A stretch of 64,000 nucleotides of DNA from an uncultured Clostridia bacterium (GTDB lineage Bacteria; Bacillota; Clostridia; Tissierellales; Peptoniphilaceae): contig CAMYBS010000001.1 in assembly GCA_947254025.1 (NCBI GenBank), positions 124,001 to 188,000 of the forward strand, in the 5' to 3' direction. Within the stretch, counting starts at the first letter, position 1. Every line of letters starts with the position of its first letter. The notes below the pieces were generated by a model. That model made no database searches. It saw only the letters and a list, made by a program, of their open reading frames with translations, and had not been told where the DNA came from. Shown here one piece after another: positions 56,215 to 64,000 of this stretch. A program made the translations under genes and the position numbers.

Positions 56215-58149
56215 CTATAACTGTATATAATTATAACACAGATTAAGCTCTGAGAGAACACTTTTTTCGTCTTTACTGCTTGTAAATAATAATACTTGTT
56301 TTTCTTTTGATAAAGAGACAAATACCTTTAACGCGTTCTTCATTCTTGACTCATCAAAAAAGACAAGGTTTTCATCAAAGATAAGTGCTGACTCTATACC
56401 TAGAGCGTCGACTAAGGCAAGTCTTAGGCTTAGGTATGACATGGATAAGACTTGTCTACTAAGGTTTTCTTCCTCATAAACCATATTCGTATTTTTGTCT
56501 TTAAGCATTATCTTGAAGCTCTCATCTAACATAAAGAATTCATACTTATCTGATGAAAACAGATCTAAGTATTTATTCGCTTCTTCTATTATTTTTGGCA
56601 TGTAGCTTGTATTAATCTCGGATATTAAACTAGAAAGTATTTCGCTTGCACAACTTAGTGCGCTCTTTCTTCTATAGAGCTCCTTCATCCTATCCTCTAG
56701 CTCATCACGTCTTAGGCTAAGCTCGTATGTTCTTTGTAAAAGTGAGTCATTGTAGTTAAGCTTTGTTTCTAATTCCTTTAGCTCTAAGTCTAATTTTCTT
56801 ATCTCTTCATCAGCCTTTCTTATAGAGTAGCCTTTAAACTTTTCATACAAAGTGACTTTAGTTTTTGCTAAGTAATCAAGGACCTTCTCTTCACTTAGTT
56901 CATCAAAATTCTTTTCGCTATATGTTTTTAAAAGTTCATCAAAACTTTGTAAATAGTTTTGGCTCATCTCACTTGATCTTTGCTTAGTATATTCACTAAT
57001 GAAATCATCATCACTAATAATATTATATTTATCTAAAATAGCTTTTTTATCAATAATTAATTTTTCTTTAAGCTTATCACTTTTCTTTGCTTTATCAAAA
57101 ATAAAACTTATAGCAAAAATTATAAGAAATGCAGCTCCTATATTAAAAGCAATTCCACTTGATTTAATAAAATAATATATAAAACTAATTACACTTACTG
57201 AAAGAAATACATATGATAATTTTCTTTGTGCATTTTTTCTAGACTCAATATTATTTATTGCATCAATTCTACTATTAATTTCAATAAATTCTTCATAGTC
57301 ATCACTAGTAATGTTTTTATCATTTTTTAAAAAATCTTTCTTTTGCTTTTTAAGCTCCTCTGTCTTTAATAAATTCTCTTTCTCGTAATAAGACTTTGCA
57401 CTCTTGTATGCATTTAAAAACTCTTTTCTCATATCTTGCGCTGCATCTTTTTTCTTATTAAGATAGTTCTTTTTATCCAGCATGTCCATAGTATTTTCTT
57501 GTGACACATATAAGTTTGCTAAATCTCTATCTAGGCTTGCAATCTCATTTTTCAGTCTATAAAGCTCTTTAGTCTTTGCATTCTCTGTACCAATCATTGC
57601 AATTTCATTATCAATATTGCTTTTTGCCTCACTTAAGTTGTACTCAGCTTCATCATTAGTCTTTAGCTTAAGCAAGAGCTCCCTTATATCGTCAAAGTCA
57701 TCAAAGTATAGATCTTTCGACTGACTGATATATGTGCTCTCTGTAAAAACATTCCTTGAAAAACCTAAGAAGATCTCGCCTATAGACTTGTTAGACCTTG
57801 CACTTTCTCTTTTAATATCTTCAGTGATATCAAGACCGTTCTTACTTACAAAGTATGTGTCATTAATGAAGTCTCTATATATCTCATAAGTTATGCCGCT
57901 TTTTATAAATGTCATTTTGCCACTATACTCATTTTTGTTTATAGGCTTATATCTCAGGTAGTCTTTAATCTTAAGCTTTCTCTTTGTATTTGCCTTATTG
58001 ACACCAAAGAGCATAAAGGAGATAAAGGCGTGTATAGTAGACTTTCCACTCTCATTTAGCCCATAGATAAGGTTAAATGATTCGTCAAAGTCTAGGTGGT
58101 AATTATTAAATTTGCCAAAATTAATTATATCAAGGCTCTTAATCTTCAT
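56215..58149 (-). CDS. YhaN-like SMC/Rad50-type ATPase with membrane segment
   Basis: 644-aa ABC-type ATPase of the YhaN group, related to SbcC/Rad50. Walker A is YGLNESGKSTIHAFISFMLFG near residue 35; the coiled-coil region is interrupted at about residues 300-345 by two hydrophobic segments (LSYVFLSVSVISFIYYFI, FNIGAAFLIIFAISFIF), as in YhaN; the signature motif reads ENLSRQVLSMSYLSLRLAL and Walker B is ALIFDENLVFFDESR. It overlaps the YhaO-like nuclease gene by 11 bases; together they probably form a membrane-tethered DNA-end processing complex. Confidence 0.85.
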   Translation of the reverse strand: MKIKSLDIINFGKFNNYHLDFDESFNLIYGLNESGKSTIHAFISFMLFGVNKANTKRKLKIKDYLRYKPINKNEYSGKMTFIKSGITYEIYRDFINDTYFVSKNGLDITEDIKRESARSNKSIGEIFLGFSRNVFTESTYISQSKDLYFDDFDDIRELLLKLKTNDEAEYNLSEAKSNIDNEIAMIGTENAKTKELYRLKNEIASLDRDLANLYVSQENTMDMLDKKNYLNKKKDAAQDMRKEFLNAYKSAKSYYEKENLLKTEELKKQKKDFLKNDKNITSDDYEEFIEINSRIDAINNIESRKNAQRKLSYVFLSVSVISFIYYFIKSSGIAFNIGAAFLIIFAISFIFDKAKKSDKLKEKLIIDKKAILDKYNIISDDDFISEYTKQRSSEMSQNYLQSFDELLKTYSEKNFDELSEEKVLDYLAKTKVTLYEKFKGYSIRKADEEIRKLDLELKELETKLNYNDSLLQRTYELSLRRDELEDRMKELYRRKSALSCASEILSSLISEINTSYMPKIIEEANKYLDLFSSDKYEFFMLDESFKIMLKDKNTNMVYEEENLSRQVLSMSYLSLRLALVDALGIESALIFDENLVFFDESRMKNALKVFVSLSKEKQVLLFTSSKDEKSVLSELNLCYNYIQL

Positions 58150-59176
58150 AGTAATTCTCCGTGCTTTGCATTGCTTTAAGTGCTATCTTGATTGCTTCTT
58201 TTCTAATATCCTCTGGATAAGCCTCTGCCTTCTTTACTATCTTTTGATATATCTCATCTGATATATTGCTTATCTCGCTTAAGTCATTAATTACTTCAAG
58301 GTAGTAGAATTTACCTTTAATAAGACTTAATATCCTGTTTATATTTAAATCTGATTGTATGGTGCCCTTAAGATTGATTCTGTAAAAATTTTTATCTTTA
58401 TCTGTGATTGCTTCAAACTTCTCTAATATATCTTCAAAGTCATCTTCTTTATTGATAAATATATCTTTTATAATAAATTCTCTTTGTGCAAATGAAACAA
58501 AGTTTACACTTCCTTGGATTATATCAACTTCATAAAAACCATGCTCTCCAAGCTCTCCAAAGTCAAGAGGCTCTAGTGATCCACTGTAGTATGCCCCATC
58601 CAAAACTTTACCCTTCTTGTGTATGTGTCCTAAGGCTATGTAGTTGAAGCCAGAGTTCACAAGTGGACTTATATCAACTTTATACTTGCCATCATTTATA
58701 TCTCCATGAAGGGCTGCTATGTTAAACTTATTATGATCTAGTTCTACTCTTTTAATCGCAAAAGCGCTCTCTTGATCACTTAACCAAGAAGCTCCATATA
58801 CGCAAACATTCTCACCTATATCCACGCGCTCAAGCGTATCCGTTTTGAATACGTAAAGGTTCTCAGTAAAATTACTAAATAAGTAATCATCAGTGTAGTA
58901 ATCGTGGTTACCGCAGGATAAAACAATTTTCCCGTAGTAGCTGTCAATGATCTTCATTAGATGCTTAGTCTCTGTATATGTAAGTGCATCTCTTTCGAAG
59001 AAATCACCACTAATAATAATTAGATCGATCTTATTGTCATTGGCATAATTAATAAGCCTTTCAAATGTTATGAAAAGCTCATTTTTTCTCTCATCAGACC
59101 TTGCTCCTAGCGTCTTATTTTTATATTTAAAACCCAAATGCAAATCTGCTGTGTGAATAAATTTATTAATATACAT
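58139..59176 (-). CDS. YhaO-like DNA repair exonuclease (SbcD/Mre11 family)
   Basis: 345-aa metallophosphoesterase of the SbcD/Mre11 type. Motifs in order: FIHTADLHLGFKY, IISGDFFERDALTY, LSCGNHDYYTDD, AALHGDIN and ALGHIHKKG. The C-terminal ~120 residues form the capping and partner-binding part (KDIFINKEDDFEDILEKFEAI). The YhaO-YhaN pair exists in Bacillus, where YhaO/N/M are linked to DNA metabolism. It overlaps the degenerate kinase gene by 11 bases. Confidence 0.87.
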   Translation of the reverse strand: MYINKFIHTADLHLGFKYKNKTLGARSDERKNELFITFERLINYANDNKIDLIIISGDFFERDALTYTETKHLMKIIDSYYGKIVLSCGNHDYYTDDYLFSNFTENLYVFKTDTLERVDIGENVCVYGASWLSDQESAFAIKRVELDHNKFNIAALHGDINDGKYKVDISPLVNSGFNYIALGHIHKKGKVLDGAYYSGSLEPLDFGELGEHGFYEVDIIQGSVNFVSFAQREFIIKDIFINKEDDFEDILEKFEAITDKDKNFYRINLKGTIQSDLNINRILSLIKGKFYYLEVINDLSEISNISDEIYQKIVKKAEAYPEDIRKEAIKIALKAMQSTENYYED

Positions 59177-60086
59177 AGCTGTACCTTATTATATCAGTCT
59201 CTGACATAATCTTTTTAATTACGGAGAAATCAAAGTTAAGGGTGTCTTTTTTCTTAAAGATGGAAAAGCTACTTGCTATCTTAAGCGAAGTCTCTAAGTC
59301 ATACTTTCTTTCAAAAGCTATGGCAAGTCCAAGAAGCGCCATGTTCTTGTCGATGTGCACATTATTCTTCTTGTCATAATCAAATAAGTAGTAGCAATCC
59401 TTTGTAAAAATAATCAAATTGTCATTAAATTTAAGAAGTATAATTCTGTCTTTGTCTATGGCCATAAACTTAACAACACTAACCACATCATCAAGCGTCG
59501 TAAGTCTTAAGTTAAGTATGTCACTAAGGTCCTTGTAATCCATGGACATGGCGAAGACGTTCGAGTCCATACATAGCTTCATAGTACTTTTTGAACTAGA
59601 AACAAAAAGTTTCTTCACATATCTATTTGCTACATTGATTAGTCCTTGATAGAAGTCAGGGCTAATATTGTTATCAAAGTCTTCCATAAGAAGTGTTACT
59701 CTTGTATCGTAGATGATCTCATCAAACTTATCTATGAAGTTAAGTTCATCATCCCTAGTTATGCGAGGAGCATTTTCGATAATTCTTGTTGTACGCGCTG
59801 CTTCTTTTATATCGATAAGTGACCTTGCTTCGTCCTTAATGTTAACTAAGTAGTAATCAGAAAGATACTTCTCCAAATAGTTCCTATACTTCATAGCTGC
59901 ATATCCACCTGCGAATGAAAGCACCTTGTAATCCTCTTTTAAACTGTGAAAAATTTCACTAGCAAGATAGCTCGAACCATAAAAGGAGTCACTCATTACA
60001 TCTGCAGTGTTCTTCGATGCAAGATAAAGCTTATCTAAGCTTAAGGCTTTATATTTAATCAAGTCAGTGTTAAGTAATAAAATCAT
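59166..60086 (-). CDS. Degenerate PfkB/1-phosphofructokinase-like protein (predicted pseudokinase)
   Basis: 306 aa from MILLLNTDLIKYKALSLDKLYL, which parallels the opening MILTVTLNPAIDKTYxxD of FruK/LacC kinases. The middle keeps family features (AGGYAAMKYRNYLE, KDEARSLIDIKE, RVTLLMEDFDNNISPDFYQGLINVANRYVKKLFV, LNLRLTTLDDVVSVVKF). The two functional motifs are lost: GGKG is YGSS at residues 36-39, and the ATP-anion hole NTVGAGD becomes HIDKN near 245. Catalysis is therefore unlikely. It is the first gene of the yhaO-yhaN operon with GAGGAGGTAGAGAG before the ATG; an upstream in-frame start is less likely. Confidence 0.65.
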   Translation of the reverse strand: MILLLNTDLIKYKALSLDKLYLASKNTADVMSDSFYGSSYLASEIFHSLKEDYKVLSFAGGYAAMKYRNYLEKYLSDYYLVNIKDEARSLIDIKEAARTTRIIENAPRITRDDELNFIDKFDEIIYDTRVTLLMEDFDNNISPDFYQGLINVANRYVKKLFVSSSKSTMKLCMDSNVFAMSMDYKDLSDILNLRLTTLDDVVSVVKFMAIDKDRIILLKFNDNLIIFTKDCYYLFDYDKKNNVHIDKNMALLGLAIAFERKYDLETSLKIASSFSIFKKKDTLNFDFSVIKKIMSETDIIRYSYVY

Positions 60087-60110
60087 CTCTCTACCTCCTC
60101 TGCTACTTAT

Positions 60111-60116
60111 ATTATA
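60111..60116 (-). promoter_or_regulatory. -10 box of the leftward long operon
   Basis: TATAAT on the minus strand 24 bases before the pseudokinase start, preceded by ATAGTG (as at yajC). The -35 at 17 bases is only AAGAAA, so the promoter is weak or regulated. It faces the divergent promoter at 60182. Confidence 0.5.
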
Positions 60117-60181
60117 CACTATATTCATAAATATTTCTTCTAAAATTATAAAAAAAGCTTTATTTATGCTATTATTTAGTA

Positions 60182-60187
60182 TATAAT
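60182..60187 (+). promoter_or_regulatory. -10 box of the rightward operon
   Basis: TATAAT on the plus strand, 18 bases before the TTG start of the secreted amidohydrolase-like gene, with a poor -35 (TTTATT at 60159-60164). The divergent intergenic region between start codons is 119 bases. Confidence 0.5.
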
Positions 60188-60205
60188 ATAGCCGAGGTGA
60201 TTAAT

Positions 60206-62167
60206 TTGTCGAAGAAATTATTCTCTTTTTTATTGCTCATTTGTATAATGCTTACAAGTGCAAATGTATATGCAAGTGATAAGACAGATGAGAATGACGA
60301 TACTAATAAGAATGCAAGCTTCTCATTCAATTATGATCTTGCAATAAAAAATGTCAATATAGTTAATCCAGCAAGAAACGAAATTTTATATAAATACAAC
60401 ATCGCTATTAGTGGAGGAAAGATTAAAGTAATCACTAAAGGTGATGTAAAGGCAAACAGAGTTATAGATGGTGAAGGTGCAATGCTACTTAGAGAGTTTA
60501 TAGACCTCGATAGTACTAATGCATCGCGCGAGCTTGACCTTCTTAAAACTGCTGATGGTATTGGTAAGAGTGTAAGAGCTAACACTGCCGACATAGATGA
60601 GTGGTCTAAGTCTGTAGAAAATCTTTTAACAACTAACGACTATCTATCAATCACTGACTCTGAAAGCATTAAAAATGCCATACTTAAAGAAAGAGAGATG
60701 AAGTATGACGATGCAGCCATCAAAGATATAGTTAGCGCTATATTAAAAGAAAAGGAAGCAAAGTCTGCGGGAGTTAAAATTTCAATCGAAGAAGCTAACG
60801 ATCTTAACCTTCTTATCAACACTATGAAGGCTGTTAATGATGAAAATTTTGTCTTCTACATCAAGCTTAGCAAGGTTAAACATGACAATATAATTCAAAC
60901 TATAAATCAAATTACAGAAATTATAAAAAATAGTAAGAACAATTTTATTTTATGCGATATGAATGACTTTGCAGGTCCTGATAAGGTCTCTGCAATAGAA
61001 AGCTTAATTAGTAAATATAATCAAGAGAATGAAAATCTCTACTACACATTTAATCCATTTAAGTACATTGTTTTAACTAATTATAAGGACAAGCTTGATA
61101 TAGTTAAAAAATACAACAACAATATATCTAAACTTCAACTTGCAAGTTCGAATAAATTCTACCAAATTCACCAATACAAAGATATACTTAACACTACTGA
61201 AGACGTTATTATACACGACGCACTTAGCGACTCTGACATCGCTGCTATGATAAAGTCAAAGTACTCACTAATTGCAAGCAATCCAAATCTTGCAAACACG
61301 TCAAACAGAATTTATCCACCTAACATTAACTCATTTCTTGAGTATATCAGACTTGCAAAAGATTTGGGCCTTGATACTATCGAGATAGCTTATAAACTAA
61401 GCTACCTTCCATACAAGGTTCTAAATTTGGATAGATATATGAACGCTTCAACTATAGAAGTAGGACAAAGTGCATCATTTTTAACAATAAACTCTAAAAA
61501 TATTAGTATAAATTCAAACTTACAAAGTGTAAAGCCAAGTTTAGGCGTAAAATACTTAGTACACAACGGCATCGTTACTTATAACCATGGACAATACAAT
61601 CAAAAGGACGCTAAGTCTTTTATAATTAATACTATGGAAAGAAATGACGATGTTAAGAACTTCCATATAAGTTACGAGAGCGATATGTCTAAGACAGCTG
61701 AGCTTGAAAACGCATACATTATCGATGGTATAAAGTATATAAGCTTAGAAGAAATTATCGCCCCACTAAACCTTGTTTATAAAAATGAAGGCAACGGTAA
61801 ATATACTATAGGCAACCTAATAAATGTTGAGTTAGGAACAAGTGATGCTAGTTTAGGTGCAGATAAGGTGCACTTAGAAAAAGAAGTTATTACGTATAAC
61901 AATAATCTCTTAATCGCATTGAACGATCTTGAAAAATTATTTCAAAACTACTACACTTGCGATGTAAGTGATGATCACATATCAATCAAAGCAAGCAACA
62001 ATTCAAAGATGCTTGACACAACAGACTCAGTTGAGAAAAAAGAAAGCACACCACTAATCATTAAGACAAGCTATGTAATAATATCATACATATTCTCAGC
62101 TTTAATGGTGGCCTTCGTATTAAATACATTAAAGAGAAAAAAGAGGAGAAGAAATGGAAAATTATAA
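60206..62167 (+). CDS. Secreted, membrane-anchored amidohydrolase-like protein lacking metal ligands
   Basis: 653 aa from TTG, with GAGGTGATTAA upstream (a GTG at 60197 lies in the ribosome binding site). Signal peptide LFSFLLLICIMLTSANVYAS, C-terminal membrane helix IISYIFSALMVAFVLNTL and a basic tail RKKRRR. Residues about 40-85 match the beta-sandwich start of D-aminoacylase/dihydroorotase-type amidohydrolases (AIKNVNIVNPARNEILY, NIAISGGKIKVI), but where PGFIDxHxH is expected it reads REFIDLDSTNAS, so the metal ligands are gone. ASFLTINSKN resembles the C-terminal return. Residues about 510-600 look like a copper amine oxidase N-terminal-like (stalk) domain. Outside-facing binding or structural role is inferred. 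Confidence 0.7.
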   Translation: MSKKLFSFLLLICIMLTSANVYASDKTDENDDTNKNASFSFNYDLAIKNVNIVNPARNEILYKYNIAISGGKIKVITKGDVKANRVIDGEGAMLLREFIDLDSTNASRELDLLKTADGIGKSVRANTADIDEWSKSVENLLTTNDYLSITDSESIKNAILKEREMKYDDAAIKDIVSAILKEKEAKSAGVKISIEEANDLNLLINTMKAVNDENFVFYIKLSKVKHDNIIQTINQITEIIKNSKNNFILCDMNDFAGPDKVSAIESLISKYNQENENLYYTFNPFKYIVLTNYKDKLDIVKKYNNNISKLQLASSNKFYQIHQYKDILNTTEDVIIHDALSDSDIAAMIKSKYSLIASNPNLANTSNRIYPPNINSFLEYIRLAKDLGLDTIEIAYKLSYLPYKVLNLDRYMNASTIEVGQSASFLTINSKNISINSNLQSVKPSLGVKYLVHNGIVTYNHGQYNQKDAKSFIINTMERNDDVKNFHISYESDMSKTAELENAYIIDGIKYISLEEIIAPLNLVYKNEGNGKYTIGNLINVELGTSDASLGADKVHLEKEVITYNNNLLIALNDLEKLFQNYYTCDVSDDHISIKASNNSKMLDTTDSVEKKESTPLIIKTSYVIISYIFSALMVAFVLNTLKRKKRRRNGKL

Positions 62168-62828
62168 TTTAAAATCTATTCTTGGACCGATAATGATAGG
62201 CCCATCAAGCTCTCATACAGCGGGAGCTGCAAGATTGGGTAGGATAGCAATGAAATTAGCACCAAAGGACTTTACTAAAGTCTCTTTCTACCTACACGGT
62301 TCATTTAGAGAAACATTTAAAGGTCACGGTACAGACAAAGCGCTACTTGCTGGAGTCATGGACTTCTACCCTGACAGTGAAGAGATTAAAAACTCATTTG
62401 AAATAGCTAAAGAAAGAGGCTTAGAGTATGAATTTATCAAGTCAGACCTTGGTTACGTCCATCCAAACACTGTTAAGATGGTCTTCCACTATGATGACAA
62501 AGAAGACTTCTACGTACAAGGCAGCTCCATTGGTGGAGGCAGTATACTTATAAAGGATATCAATGGTGCAGATGTTGAGTTCTCAGGTGAAAAACCTACT
62601 CTAGTTGCAAAATACATTGACAAAAAAGGTATCTTATCTAGAATAACAGCAACATTTGCAATATCTGGCATGAACATTGCCGACATGCATGTAGACAGAA
62701 CTGGTAAGGTCGCAACACTTATATGCGAACTTGACTCGGACTTTGATGATTCAACTATAAAAGACATAGGCAGAATTGATGACTTCTTATTTGTTAAGTA
62801 TTTAAACCCTGTTAAGGAGGACAATTAA
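62154..62828 (+). CDS. sdaAB: L-serine dehydratase beta subunit
   Basis: 224-aa beta chain of the iron-sulfur L-serine dehydratase (serine to pyruvate and ammonia). It starts with the diagnostic GPIMIGPSSSHTAGAARLGRIA, contains YLHGSFRETFKGHGTDKALL and SSIGGGSI, and ends in an ACT domain (KPTLVAKYIDKKGILSRITATFAISGMNIADMH). It overlaps the upstream gene by 14 bases and has a GAGGAGAAGAA site. The alpha subunit follows after one base. Confidence 0.97.
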   Translation: MENYNLKSILGPIMIGPSSSHTAGAARLGRIAMKLAPKDFTKVSFYLHGSFRETFKGHGTDKALLAGVMDFYPDSEEIKNSFEIAKERGLEYEFIKSDLGYVHPNTVKMVFHYDDKEDFYVQGSSIGGGSILIKDINGADVEFSGEKPTLVAKYIDKKGILSRITATFAISGMNIADMHVDRTGKVATLICELDSDFDDSTIKDIGRIDDFLFVKYLNPVKEDN

Positions 62829-62829
62829 T

Positions 62830-63702
62830 ATGTATACAAATGCACAAAGCATGATAGATGCATGCGAAGAACAAAATAAAAAGCTATATGAAATACAAAT
62901 TGAACAAGAGATGGAGTCTGGCGAATTAACAAAGGATGATATTTACGAATACTTAAGAAAAACATATGAGATTATGAAAAAATCTGCTAAGGCTGGTCTT
63001 GAAACACCTATCATGTCAATGAGTGGTATGACTGGAAAGAACGCTTTTAAAGTTAACGAGTATGCAAATATTGGTAATCCGGTATCAGGCTCTTTAATCA
63101 CTAAGGCCATGGCAAGAGCACTATCTACATCAGAAGTAAACGCTTCCATGGGTAGAATCGTTGCTGCACCTACTGCAGGAGCATCAGGAATACTACCAGC
63201 TACCCTTCTTACTATGCAAGAGGAGTTTGGATACTCAGATGAGGAGATATATAATGCGCTACTAACAGCATCGGCAGTTGGCGAACTAATAGCTGTCAAC
63301 GCAACTATATCAGGTGCTGAAGGTGGATGTCAAGCAGAGTGTGGCGCAGCAGCAGCCATGGCAGCAGCAGCCATCATAGAGTTAAGAGGCGGAACTATAG
63401 AGAATATTTTCACAGCGGCAAGCTTTGCTCTAAAGAACATCATGGGACTTGTATGCGACCCAGTTTGTGGACTAGTTGAGTACCCATGCAACTTAAGAAA
63501 TGCATCAGGTGTTGTTAATGCAATCATATCAGCTGACCTTGCACTAGCAGGTGTTGAAGCATTAATACCATTCGACGAAACAGTTGGCGCTATGGGTAAT
63601 GTTGGTAAAGAACTACCTGTTTCATTAAAAGAAACTGCTATAGGCGGAGTAGCAGGAACAGAAACAGCACAAAGGTTGTATGACGAATTTTTAAACAAAT
63701 AA
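62830..63702 (+). CDS. sdaAA: L-serine dehydratase alpha subunit, iron-sulfur dependent
   Basis: 290-aa catalytic chain. Iron-sulfur cysteines are in GGCQAECGAAAAMAAAA and VCDPVCGLVEYPC; MIVAAPTAGASGILPATLLTM-type sequence (RIVAAPTAGASGILPATLL) is conserved. The strong AGGAGGACAATTAAT site overlaps the end of sdaAB. A terminator follows. Together the two subunits support amino-acid fermentation. Confidence 0.97.
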   Translation: MYTNAQSMIDACEEQNKKLYEIQIEQEMESGELTKDDIYEYLRKTYEIMKKSAKAGLETPIMSMSGMTGKNAFKVNEYANIGNPVSGSLITKAMARALSTSEVNASMGRIVAAPTAGASGILPATLLTMQEEFGYSDEEIYNALLTASAVGELIAVNATISGAEGGCQAECGAAAAMAAAAIIELRGGTIENIFTAASFALKNIMGLVCDPVCGLVEYPCNLRNASGVVNAIISADLALAGVEALIPFDETVGAMGNVGKELPVSLKETAIGGVAGTETAQRLYDEFLNK

Positions 63703-63720
63703 GTAGATGAATATAACAAA

Positions 63721-63754
63721 AGAGTTCTCAATAATGAGGGCTCTTCTTTCTTTT
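63721..63754 (+). terminator. Terminator after sdaAA
   Basis: 9-bp stem including two G-U pairs (63721-63729 with 63736-63744, 6-base loop) followed by TCTTTCTTTT. It closes the amidohydrolase-like/sdaAB/sdaAA transcript 18 bases beyond the stop. Confidence 0.8.
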
Positions 63755-63780
63755 AAATCGTATTTGTCTTTAATTTTTTC

Positions 63781-63809
63781 TTGATTTTTTATATAAAGTA
63801 TGTTAATAT
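63781..63809 (+). promoter_or_regulatory. Possible promoter of tRNA-Leu
   Basis: TTGATT (63781-63786) and TAATAT (63804-63809) with 17-base spacing, 10 bases before the mature tRNA 5' end. The -10 box is imperfect; the placement fits a stable-RNA promoter. Confidence 0.45.
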
Positions 63810-63819
63810 ATATAGGTAA

Positions 63820-63906
63820 GCCGAAGTGATGGAATTGGCAGACGTACAGGACTCAAAATCCTGCGGTAGCAATACCGTGCGGGTTCGACCCCCGCCTTCG
63901 GCACCA
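63820..63906 (+). tRNA. tRNA-Leu (anticodon CAA, reads UUG)
   Basis: 87-base class II tRNA. Acceptor arms GCCGAAG and CTTCGGC pair perfectly, the D loop has GGAATTGGCAGAC, the anticodon stem AGGA/TCCT encloses CTCAAAA with anticodon CAA, a variable arm follows (GCGGTAGCAATACCGTGC) and the T arm reads GGGTTCGACCCC. The discriminator A and the CCA end are encoded. Confidence 0.97.
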
Positions 63907-63909
63907 TGA

Positions 63910-63978
63910 ACAAAAAATTCTACATTTTTTGTTTCCTTTCTTTTTTGCAAGTAGCGTAATGCTACTTGCTTTTCTTTT
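63910..63978 (+). terminator. Terminators after tRNA-Leu
   Basis: Two hairpins in tandem: an A+T-only 10-bp stem (63910-63919 with about 63925-63934), then a strong 9-bp stem GCAAGTAGC/GCTACTTGC (63947-63955 with 63961-63969) followed by TTTTCTTTT. The second is a canonical intrinsic terminator of the tRNA transcript. Nothing else is seen to the window end. Confidence 0.85.
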
Positions 63979-64000
63979 GTCTTGTAAGAGGCTTTTAATT

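Overview
The window looks like chromosomal DNA of a low-G+C, Gram-positive anaerobe of the Clostridia/Tissierellia kind (Peptoniphilaceae-like relatives are my best guess). The reasons are the strong A+T bias, G-rich ribosome binding sites of the Bacillus/Clostridium type, two-subunit L-serine dehydratase, pyruvate phosphate dikinase with its regulator, a type B RNase P RNA, and Firmicutes gene orders (NfeD-floA-phoH-ybeY-cdd-era-recO-glyQS; dnaG-rpoD-trmK-nif3; trmR-U32). I see no insertion sequence, prophage, CRISPR array or rRNA. Almost everything is on the minus strand; only the last ~3.8 kb is transcribed rightwards.

Layout (minus-strand genes are named from low to high coordinate, i.e. 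3' to 5'). 1-2762: prfA (partial), prmC, a DUF1385 membrane protein and rpmE, behind a TTGAAA-17-TATAAT promoter. 2788-7019: ispA, xseB, xseA, nusB, asp23, an acidic CD1247-type protein and efp, behind an efp promoter; a terminator-like hairpin sits directly on the nusB ribosome binding site. 7071-13604: a ten-gene type IV pilus/competence pseudopilus-like cluster (ATPase, platform protein, major pilin, short prepilin peptidase, three further pilin-like proteins, three unrecognised membrane proteins). 13597-17347: a tRNA wobble-uridine hydroxylation/methylation pair (U32 TrhP-like, TrmR), mltG, queT and rnpB. 17383-28668: nif3, trmK, rpoD, dnaG (broken by a one-base shift in an A9 run), dGTPase, ppsR, glyS, glyQ, recO, era, cdd. 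28671-32297: ybeY, phoH, an unknown, floA, NfeD. 32386-38360: yajC, tgt, queA, spoIID, ruvB, ruvA, ruvC. 38474-42333: a CBS-ACT protein, an unknown basic protein, a macrodomain protein, pepT and ogt. 42447-45588: ppdK with a half-length paralogue of its own regulator. 45614-60116: a long operon from a degenerate sugar-kinase-like protein through yhaO/yhaN, a phosphoesterase, nagB, a CYTH protein, a membrane protein, MTA/SAH deaminase, a zinc peptidase and trpS to a PurD-PurL fusion. 60182-63906 (plus strand): a secreted amidohydrolase-like protein without its metal ligands, sdaAB, sdaAA and tRNA-Leu(CAA).

Links between genes: PrmC modifies the PrfA GGQ loop; QueT, Tgt and QueA together suggest queuosine precursor salvage; TrhP and TrmR make consecutive wobble-uridine modifications; both PpsR-type proteins should act on PpdK; RuvABC form one resolvase module. 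The most unusual items are the PurD-PurL fusion, the frameshifted dnaG with a slippery A9 run, the minimal PDRP paralogue co-transcribed with ppdK, two pseudo-enzymes (kinase-like and amidohydrolase-like), and the divergent pilus cluster. All calls are from reading the sequence; no database search was run.
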